The notes beneath the pieces are model-generated. The model had not been told where the DNA came from. It did not search any database and saw nothing but the letters and a program-made list of their open reading frames with translations. Below, one piece after another: positions 58,508 to 64,000 of a DNA stretch of 64,000 nt (position 1 is the stretch's first letter; each line of letters opens with the position of its first letter). Source of the stretch: Tepidimonas aquatica. GTDB lineage: Bacteria > Pseudomonadota > Gammaproteobacteria > Burkholderiales > Burkholderiaceae_C. The stretch is from NCBI RefSeq assembly GCF_007556585.1, contig NZ_VJNA01000008.1:1-64000 (forward strand). The letters run 5' to 3'. Both the position numbers and the translations under genes were made by a program.

Positions 58508-58906
58508 ATGCTGTCGCGCGCCCAAGCCCTGGGACTGGTGGCCTTGACGCTGATGTGGGGCGTCAACTGGCCGGTCATGAAACTGTCGCTGCAGGAGCTC
58601 TCGCCCCTGTTCTTCCGCGCCGTGACGATGACCGGCGGCGCGCTGTGGCTGTTCGCGTTCTATCGCTGGCGCGGTGTGCGCCTGCCGCCCCGGCGCAGCG
58701 AGTGGCGCAGCATCGTCACGCTGGCACTGCCCAACATGCTGGGCTGGCACACGCTGGCCATCTTTGGCGTGGCCGCCCTGGCGTCCGGGCGGGCGGCCAT
58801 CCTGGGCTTTACCATGCCGGTGTGGACGGTGCTGCTGGGGGCACTGTTCTTCGGCCAGCCGCTGACGCGGCGCACCTCCGTGGCGGCGGTGGCGGTGGTG
58901 CGGTAG
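58508..58906 (+). pseudogene. EamA/DMT-family transporter, 3' half lost
   Basis: 132 codons encode only the first four or five helices of an EamA transporter (GLVALTLMWGVNWPVMKLSLQELSPLFFRAVTMTGGALWLF). Homologues have about 280-300 residues and ten helices. After AVAVV the sequence abruptly becomes the reverse complement of an unrelated antiporter gene and a stop follows. So the gene is broken by a rearrangement at about 58,900. Confidence 0.88.
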
Positions 58907-59314
58907 GCCAGCAGCACGCCGTCTTCCCAGCGCGCGATCTCCCGGCCGCTCATGAAGATGGGCAGGCAGGCCAGCAGCGTGGCCACCCACCATCACCCAC
59001 AGATCGAAGTTCAGGACAGCTTCGGAAATGGGCAGGCCACGGGGCGCCACCACGCCGGCCAGGCCCAGGCAGACAAGGATGTTGAAAATGTTGCTGCCCA
59101 CCAGGTTGTCCACGACCAGATCGATGGTGCCGTTGGCGGCTGCGCCCACCGACACCGCCATCTCCGGCGCACTGGTGCCGAGGGCCACGATGGTCAAGCC
59201 TACCACCAGGGGCGAGATCCCCCAGGACAGTGACGACCGCGCGGCGCCGCGCGTGAGGCCCTCAGCCCCTGCCACCAGGACGACCACGCCAACGATGAGC
59301 AAAACGATGGACAT
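58901..59314 (-). pseudogene. calcium/sodium antiporter, truncated and frameshifted
   Basis: Starts MSIVLLIVGVVVLVAGAEGL with AAGGAGG 8 bases upstream and has the first Na_Ca_ex alpha motif (VALGTSAPEMAVSVGAAANGTIDLVVDNLVGSNIFNI). After LNFDLWVMV the frame breaks at a GTGGGTGG tandem duplication; the correct continuation (ATLLACLPIFMSGREIARWEDGVLLAY) is in another frame. The gene then stops at the breakpoint near 58,900, so the second half is missing. Distinct in sequence from the intact antiporter at 22256. Confidence 0.85.
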
Positions 59315-59406
59315 AGCGTGGACCTCCTTCCCCGGATGCAATGTGGCGCCATCGTGCCATAGAGGCACACCTGGCCGCAGACCGACAGAACGAACCGTTT
59401 GTTTGT

Positions 59407-59412
59407 TATAAT
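59407..59412 (+). promoter_or_regulatory. -10 element of the HTH-cupin-methyltransferase gene
   Basis: A perfect TATAAT, 33 bases before the GTG start, in an AT-rich patch (TTTGTTTGTTATAATGAAC). No strong -35 at 17 bases, so an activator or an extended element may be needed. Confidence 0.6.
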
Positions 59413-59444
59413 GAACTCACATCGATATCTATCAGGAAAACCTC

Positions 59445-61448
59445 GTGAGCACCGTCTCAGCCATCGGCAGGAATCTGCTCCGATTTAGGGAACAGCGAGG
59501 GCTCACGCTGGCGGGCTTGTCCGAGCGCAGCGGGGTGGCGAAATCGACCTTGTCGCAGCTGGAAAACGGCGAGGGCAACCCCACGATCGAGACCCTGTGG
59601 GCTGTGGCTAACGCCCTGGGAGTGCCCTTCGGCCAGCTGGTCAACGAGGAACTGAGCGACGGCGGCGAGCTGTCGGACAAGGGGGTGATTGTTCGATTAA
59701 TCGAAAAATCGACCGACGACCCCGAGATCGAGGTCTATCTGATCGAACTGCGGCCAGGCTGCCGCAAGGACTCCGCCCCGCATCCGGAAGGGGTGAAGGA
59801 ACGCATCACGGTGCTGTCCGGGGCCATGCTGGTGGGGCAGGCCGACCGGCCGCGCATGGTGAGGGCTGGCGACACTCACACCTTCGACGCCGATGTGCCG
59901 CATGTGTACGCGGCCACCGAGCAAGGCGGCCGGGCCATGGTGGTGATCGTGTATCCGCCCAAGACCTATTCGGCCAGTGCCTCCACGCTCTACCTAGAGT
60001 GGCCCCAGGCCCCGAGCGCCTGGGAGGGGGTGCGCAGCGTGATGGAGCGCGCCCTGCTGGAGGTGTCCAACGGCCTGGGCGCGCGCATCCTGCGACTGCG
60101 CGGTGAGCCGCTCAATGGGCGTGACGGCCTGCTCAAGCTGCGCCAGATGCAGCACGAGGCCACCGCCGGTCCCTGGCGCTGGCCGGTGCTGTCGCTGGTG
60201 GAAGACGACGCCCAGGGGCCGTATGTCGCCGTGGTGCCCATGCCCCTGACCGGAGCCTTTGCCCAACCCGACCAGGCACCGCCCGCCTGGGCCAACGCCG
60301 ACCTGCCGGCTGCCGCCATCCGCCTAGCCCGGCTGGCGGAATCGCCCTTCATCGAGCTTGGCGCGCCCGAAACGGCTGCGATCCAGGCTTATTTGGAGGG
60401 CCACAGCTGGGTGCTCAACAGCCTGGCCGCTGAGGTGCTGCTGCAGCGGGGGCGCATGTGCATGCCGCGGCAGCTGCATCACGTGCGCCCGGCGCCCGCA
60501 GCGGCGCAGCGCGGCGGCCGGGACGGGCCGTTCTCCAGCCGCATCGACGTGGAGCAGTACGATACCTTCGAGCTGCTGCACCCCGCCTACGCCCGCCAAG
60601 TAGTGGCCGCCGCCCAGGATATCGCAAGCTTCGCCGGACCGCAGCCCGCCTTGCAGGCCATCGACGTGGGCGCAGGGCCGGGTCTGCCGTTGCTGATGCT
60701 GCACGAGCTGCATCCGGGTTGCCGTTTCCTGGCCGTCGAACCCGACGAGGCGGCGTTTGTGTGCCTGCAGCGCAATGCCCACGGGGTTGAGGGCATCGAG
60801 CTGCATCACGGCGGCTTCCTGGAGCTCGACCTGCCGAGCGGCGAGACACCGCTCATCACCTCTTTCGGCGCCTCGCACCACTTCAACACAGCCTTCATGC
60901 TGCAAAAGGCCATGCAGCTGCTGCAGCCCGGCGGGCTGCTGGTGGTGGCCGACGAGTTCCTGCCCGAATTCGCCAGCGTGGATGAACGCAACCTCGCCCT
61001 GGTGCGCCACCACAGCGCCTACCTGCTGGCCAGCATGGCCTGGGTGGGTGAGCCGCCGGCCTCCGAAGGGGGGCTGGACCTCAGGCTCTACCGCGACTTG
61101 CGCCGCTCCATCATCATGGCCATGGTCGCGGCCACCGAGGGCAAAACGAACCAGGCGGTGAGCCTGTGCCGTAACCTGTATGCGCGCCTGTGCGAGTCCG
61201 GTTTGCGCGAGCGCCCTGCACATGAGATCGGGGCCTTCGTGCGCTTCTACTGGCTGGAGCTGCAGGCCATGGTGGCCGGCTTCGACTACGAGGTCGAGCG
61301 CAAGACCTTCCCGCGCCGCTTTGCCGGGCTGGCCGCGCTGGCCGGGTTGGAGTTGCGCCGCCACCGCCGGGTGTTTGCCACCACCGGCAGCGACGACTGG
61401 GGCGGGGGCACCCATGTCTTCACCTTCAGCAAGCCGGAGGGCGCATGA
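59445..61448 (+). CDS. HTH-cupin regulator fused to a SAM-dependent methyltransferase
   Basis: 667 residues, one uninterrupted frame. Residues 9-66: XRE-type HTH (REQRGLTLAGLSERSGVAKSTLSQLENG). Residues 95-172: cupin sensor barrel (LRPGCRKDSAPHPEGVKERITVLSGAMLVG; HTFDADVPHVYAA). Residues 180-345: an unrecognised alpha/beta region containing MQHEATAGPWRWPVLSLVEDD. Residues 370-660: a methyltransferase-like domain with motif I AIDVGAGPGLPLL (405-417), an acidic residue in FLAVEPDE, and FGASHHFNT. HTH-cupin regulators normally end near residue 190, so the fusion is unusual. GTG start; stop overlaps azlC (ATGA). Regulation of azlCD and a methylated substrate or self-methylation are inferences. 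Confidence 0.85.
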   Translation: MSTVSAIGRNLLRFREQRGLTLAGLSERSGVAKSTLSQLENGEGNPTIETLWAVANALGVPFGQLVNEELSDGGELSDKGVIVRLIEKSTDDPEIEVYLIELRPGCRKDSAPHPEGVKERITVLSGAMLVGQADRPRMVRAGDTHTFDADVPHVYAATEQGGRAMVVIVYPPKTYSASASTLYLEWPQAPSAWEGVRSVMERALLEVSNGLGARILRLRGEPLNGRDGLLKLRQMQHEATAGPWRWPVLSLVEDDAQGPYVAVVPMPLTGAFAQPDQAPPAWANADLPAAAIRLARLAESPFIELGAPETAAIQAYLEGHSWVLNSLAAEVLLQRGRMCMPRQLHHVRPAPAAAQRGGRDGPFSSRIDVEQYDTFELLHPAYARQVVAAAQDIASFAGPQPALQAIDVGAGPGLPLLMLHELHPGCRFLAVEPDEAAFVCLQRNAHGVEGIELHHGGFLELDLPSGETPLITSFGASHHFNTAFMLQKAMQLLQPGGLLVVADEFLPEFASVDERNLALVRHHSAYLLASMAWVGEPPASEGGLDLRLYRDLRRSIIMAMVAATEGKTNQAVSLCRNLYARLCESGLRERPAHEIGAFVRFYWLELQAMVAGFDYEVERKTFPRRFAGLAALAGLELRRHRRVFATTGSDDWGGGTHVFTFSKPEGA

Positions 61449-62152
61449 CGCGGCAGGTGCTGCGCGGCCTGGGCGACAGCCTGGCCATTGCAGCGGGCTA
61501 CGTGCCCGTGGCTTTTTCTTTCGGGCTGGCCGCCGTTCAGATGGGTTTGGGGGCTCCATGGGCCGTGGCCATCTCAGCCATCGTTTTTGCAGGGGCCAGC
61601 CAGTTCGTGCTGGTGTCCCTGCTCGCCGCCGGCGGCGGGCCGCTGACGGTGGTGCCCACCATCTGGCTGCTCAATGCCCGCCATCTGCTCTACGGTCGGG
61701 TGGTGGCCGAACAGCTCGCGCAGGCGCGCCCGGCCCGCGTGCGCCCGGCCCTGGCCTTTGGCCTGACCGACGAAGTCTTCGCCTGCGCGGCCGCGCGTTT
61801 GCCCACCCTGGCCCCGGCCCAGCGCGCGGGCTGGCTGGCTGGCCTGCAGGCCGGGGCTTATGGCGCGTGGATCGCTGGCACCTGGCTGGGGGCCGAGACC
61901 GGCGCCCAGCTGGTGGACCGGATCCCCCTGCTGCAGGAGGCTTTGCAGTTCGTGCTGCCGGCGCTCTTCCTGTCGCTGCTGCTGCAGATGGGGGTGCACG
62001 GACGTGGCCGGGCGCTGTGGGGGGCGGCGGGTGTCACGCTGCTGGGCCTGGCCCTGGGCCCGGCCCATGTGGCCATCCCGGCCGGCATGCTGGCCGGTGC
62101 GGCCCTCCAGTTGCTGCAGGCACACGTGGACGAGGACGGCGACGATGAGTGA
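61445..62152 (+). CDS. azlC: AzlC-type amino-acid exporter large subunit
   Basis: 235 residues, about seven helices. Signature [41 protein letters not shown] and WLLNARHLLYGRVVAE. AzlC with AzlD (YgaZH) exports branched-chain amino acids or methionine. ATG overlaps the regulator's stop and its own stop overlaps azlD by 8 bases, so all three are translationally coupled. Confidence 0.92.
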   Translation: MTRQVLRGLGDSLAIAAGYVPVAFSFGLAAVQMGLGAPWAVAISAIVFAGASQFVLVSLLAAGGGPLTVVPTIWLLNARHLLYGRVVAEQLAQARPARVRPALAFGLTDEVFACAAARLPTLAPAQRAGWLAGLQAGAYGAWIAGTWLGAETGAQLVDRIPLLQEALQFVLPALFLSLLLQMGVHGRGRALWGAAGVTLLGLALGPAHVAIPAGMLAGAALQLLQAHVDEDGDDE

Positions 62153-62486
62153 AGCCGGCTGGATACAGCTGCTGACCGTGCTGGCCTGTGGGCTGGGCAC
62201 CTTCCTGCTGCGCTCCTTGCCCTTCTGGTGGGGGCTGCGTCAAAGTACCGAGCGTTCGAACCTTATCCGCCGCTGGTCCTCGGCCATCGGCCCGGCCGCC
62301 ATCGCCGCCCTGCTGGTGGCCTCGCTCTTCCCCCTGCTGTGGCCAGCCGCCGGCCCCACCCGCGCCCTGCCCACGGCCGTTGCCATCGCCGCCGTGATCC
62401 TCCTCCAGCGCCTGCGCGGGGGGCTGGCGGCCTCCACGCTGCTGGGCACGGGGGTGTATGCGTTGATGTTGTGGGTGAGCGGGTGA
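62145..62486 (+). CDS. azlD: AzlD-type exporter small subunit
   Basis: 113 residues with three to four helices: QLLTVLACGLGTFLLRSLPFWW, IGPAAIAALLVASLFPLLW, AVAIAAVILLQRLRGGLAAS and LLGTGVYALMLWVSG. Starts MSEAGWIQ inside the azlC 3' end. Confidence 0.9.
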   Translation: MSEAGWIQLLTVLACGLGTFLLRSLPFWWGLRQSTERSNLIRRWSSAIGPAAIAALLVASLFPLLWPAAGPTRALPTAVAIAAVILLQRLRGGLAASTLLGTGVYALMLWVSG

Positions 62487-62612
62487 CGCGTTGTACCCAG
62501 CCACCCCCTGATTTACTCTTGACTATTTGATTTAGCTCTGGATTTCACGCTTTCTCGGCAAAAATATCTCCCACTTTCACATCCTCGTGTGCGCGATTTG
62601 CGGGAGTTTTCT

Positions 62613-63270
62613 GTGAAGTTTGCCCGCCCTGCCACAGACGATTTCTTCCGCTCGCGCATCGATCACATGATCGATCTGCGCCACCCGCTGGCGGTGCTGG
62701 CCTCTCGCATGCCCTGACAGCAAATCGGAGGATCGGTGGCGCATCTGTTGTCGCGCAAGGCGCGCTCGGGCATCGCCATGCCCGATCTCGATCTGTTTGG
62801 TGAACAGGTGCAGCGCCGCGAACGCTTGAGCCACGCGGGGCGCCCGCGCGTGCCGCTGCGCATCATGATCAGCCTCCTGTATCTCAAGCACGCCTTCAAC
62901 GAGTCGGACGAAGGGGTGGTCGAGCGCTGGCGCAATGCTGGCGCGACTGTATCAGCAAGGGCAAGGCCCGAACACCCTACGAATTCGGCGTCAAGGCGGG
63001 CATTGCCAGCACGCTCAAGGGCAACCTGATCGTGGGTGCGCGGGCCTTCCATGGCCATCCGTATGACGGACACACCCTGCGCGAACAGCTCGAGCAGGCC
63101 ACGATCCTGATGCAAGACTGTGCGGTCGAGCCCGCGACGGTGTTCGTCGATCGGGGCTACCGGGGGGTGGATGCGCTGCAACTCGGATGTGCGCATCGTG
63201 CACCGAGGCAAGACCCCACAGATCAGCAAGCAGGAGAGTAAGCTGCTCCGGCCACGAAAACATCGAGCCC
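62613..63270 (+). pseudogene. IS5-family transposase remnant
   Basis: The N-terminal part reads KFARPATDDFFRSRIDHMIDLRHPLAVLASRMP; a TGA then sits where the family has Trp (MPWQ). The same frame resumes (DLDLFGEQVQRRERLSHAGRPRVPLRIMISLLYLKHAFNESDEGVVERWRNAG). The catalytic centre is deleted at about 62,945. The next segment (SKGKARTPYEFGVKAG...ARAFHGHPYDGHTLREQLEQA...VFVDRGYRGVDA) is in another frame and a second frameshift follows near 63,185. Non-functional. Terminal inverted repeats were not recognised. Confidence 0.85.
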
Positions 63271-63289
63271 ATCCCCTCTTTTGCGCCTG

Positions 63290-63565
63290 TTGCGGCAGGC
63301 CGAGGCGGGGGTGGGGGCGATATCGCTCAGGCCAGGCTCGATGCACGCAAAACTGGGGCTCGGGTGAAAATTTCAGGGGCGACTGAGTGTACCTGGCTTA
63401 TAACCTAGGCTCACAGCATCGGCGTAACTCTGCACCCGTGTACCGAGTCAACGAAAGCAGAGTTTTCAGACCCCTTCCTGTTTGCGGCTGATAACCGCCG
63501 TCTCGCGAGGGATTCGACCGAGAAATTCGTATCCGCGACCTGCCCGCCCCTGAACCGCGCGTTCC
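63290..63565. other. gene-free junction between the IS remnant and dcd
   Basis: No coding sequence supported. Likely contains the decayed right end of the IS remnant. CTCTGC (about 63,428) and GCAGAG (about 63,448) could form a weak stem. Otherwise nothing recognised. Confidence 0.3.
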
Positions 63566-64000
63566 TCACGCCCGCGGCAGCGTCACGCCCCGCTGCCCCT
63601 GGTACTTGCCGCCGCGGTCGCGGTACGAGACGTCACAGACCTCGTCGCTCTCGAAAAACAGCACCTGCGCGCAGCCTTCGCCGGCGTAGATTTTCGCCGG
63701 CAGCGGAGTGGTGTTGGAAAACTCCAGCGTCACATAGCCTTCCCACTCGGGCTCGAAAGGCGTGACGTTGACGATGATGCCGCAGCGGGCGTAGGTGCTC
63801 TTGCCCAGACAGATGGTCAAGACGTTGCGCGGGATGCGGAAGTACTCCACCGTGCGCGCGAGCGCAAAGCTGTTGGGCGGGATGATGCAGTGGTCCCCGT
63901 GAAAATCGACGAAGCTCTTCTCGTCGAAATCCTTCGGGTCGACCACCGTGCTGTGGATGTTGGTAAAGACTTTGAATTCCGGCGCGCAGCGGATGTCATA
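63566..64000 (-). CDS. dcd: dCTP deaminase (3' part)
   Basis: 145 C-terminal codons; the 5' end (about 43 residues expected) lies beyond the right edge. The visible frame opens with [22 protein letters not shown]. Motifs: [75 protein letters not shown] (catalytic Glu in TLEFSN). Deaminates dCTP to dUTP, feeding thymidylate synthesis. Confidence 0.96.
   Translation of the reverse strand, partial: YDIRCAPEFKVFTNIHSTVVDPKDFDEKSFVDFHGDHCIIPPNSFALARTVEYFRIPRNVLTICLGKSTYARCGIIVNVTPFEPEWEGYVTLEFSNTTPLPAKIYAGEGCAQVLFFESDEVCDVSYRDRGGKYQGQRGVTLPRA

Larger units (their letters stand above)
58900..63500. mobile_element. probable acquired segment (genomic island or rearranged region)
   Basis: It begins where two genes are cut and joined tail to tail (DMT transporter / CaxA-like antiporter) and ends past a decayed IS5-type transposase just before dcd. 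Its own genes (antiporter fragment, HTH-cupin-methyltransferase, azlC, azlD) are unrelated to the flanks. AT-richer stretches at 59,390-59,440 and 62,510-62,580 contrast with the surroundings. No flanking direct repeats or integrase were found; edges are approximate. Confidence 0.5.

Noticed and set aside
58499-59368. Reading the 58.5-59.3 kb antiporter as a 289-residue protein
   Set aside because: After the GTGGGTGG duplication the translation becomes His/Arg-rich shadow sequence running antisense through the transporter gene; true homology continues in another frame.

Overview
High-GC bacterial chromosome (stop-free ORFs run in all frames). The gene content points to Betaproteobacteria, order Burkholderiales: a Sox thiosulfate-oxidation cluster, a Burkholderiales-type aa3 cytochrome oxidase operon, O-succinylhomoserine sulfhydrylase, RpfE-like/RecJ linkage and a ZTP riboswitch before glyA. 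A sulfur-oxidising, aerobically respiring member of the Comamonadaceae or a neighbouring family is likely, but the genus cannot be fixed from the sequence alone.

Layout. 1-3660: Sox genes on the minus strand (arsR-type regulator, soxC, soxD, small cytochrome c, soxY cut by the window edge). The regulator is split by an in-frame TAG and a MITE-like palindrome sits between soxD and the cytochrome gene. 3700-9080: lolD/lolC, then an rpfE-like gene, recJ and an RluA-type pseudouridine synthase. 9080-12090: patatin-like protein, scoB/scoA and a divergent PAS-LuxR regulator. 12100-17280: queF, a 2OG-Fe(II) oxygenase, yaaA, and the DUF3501/Fe-S protein/rubrerythrin cluster. 17540-25320: valS (with a palindrome translated in frame), tusA, cysM, tRNA-Leu, a Ca/Na antiporter, an epimerase-like protein and a ferredoxin-reductase fusion. 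25340-35810: the complete cytochrome c oxidase and heme A assembly locus (minus strand), with two FNR-like boxes upstream, a premature TAG in coxB and a tandem duplication spanning ctaE/DUF2970/ctaG. 35870-58490: housekeeping genes (comF, trmL, glyA, nrdR, katG, aroC, metZ, thyA and others), a P450 and several transporters. 58508-63500: an apparently acquired segment that begins with a truncated EamA transporter fused tail to tail with a truncated, frameshifted antiporter gene. It continues with a 667-residue HTH-cupin-methyltransferase fusion in one operon with azlC and azlD, and ends in a decayed IS5-type transposase. 63566-64000: 3' part of dcd.

How the genes work together. SoxYZ carries the sulfur intermediate, SoxCD oxidises its sulfane sulfur, and electrons reach cytochrome c and then the aa3 oxidase encoded 30 kb away; TusA and CysM are further sulfur-handling functions. 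KatG, YaaA and rubrerythrin are peroxide-defence functions. The most unusual elements are the HTH-cupin-methyltransferase/AzlCD operon, the palindrome translated inside valS, the two TAG codons in otherwise intact genes (arsR-type regulator and coxB) and the oxidase-locus duplication. All coordinates and motif calls were read by eye; no database search was run.
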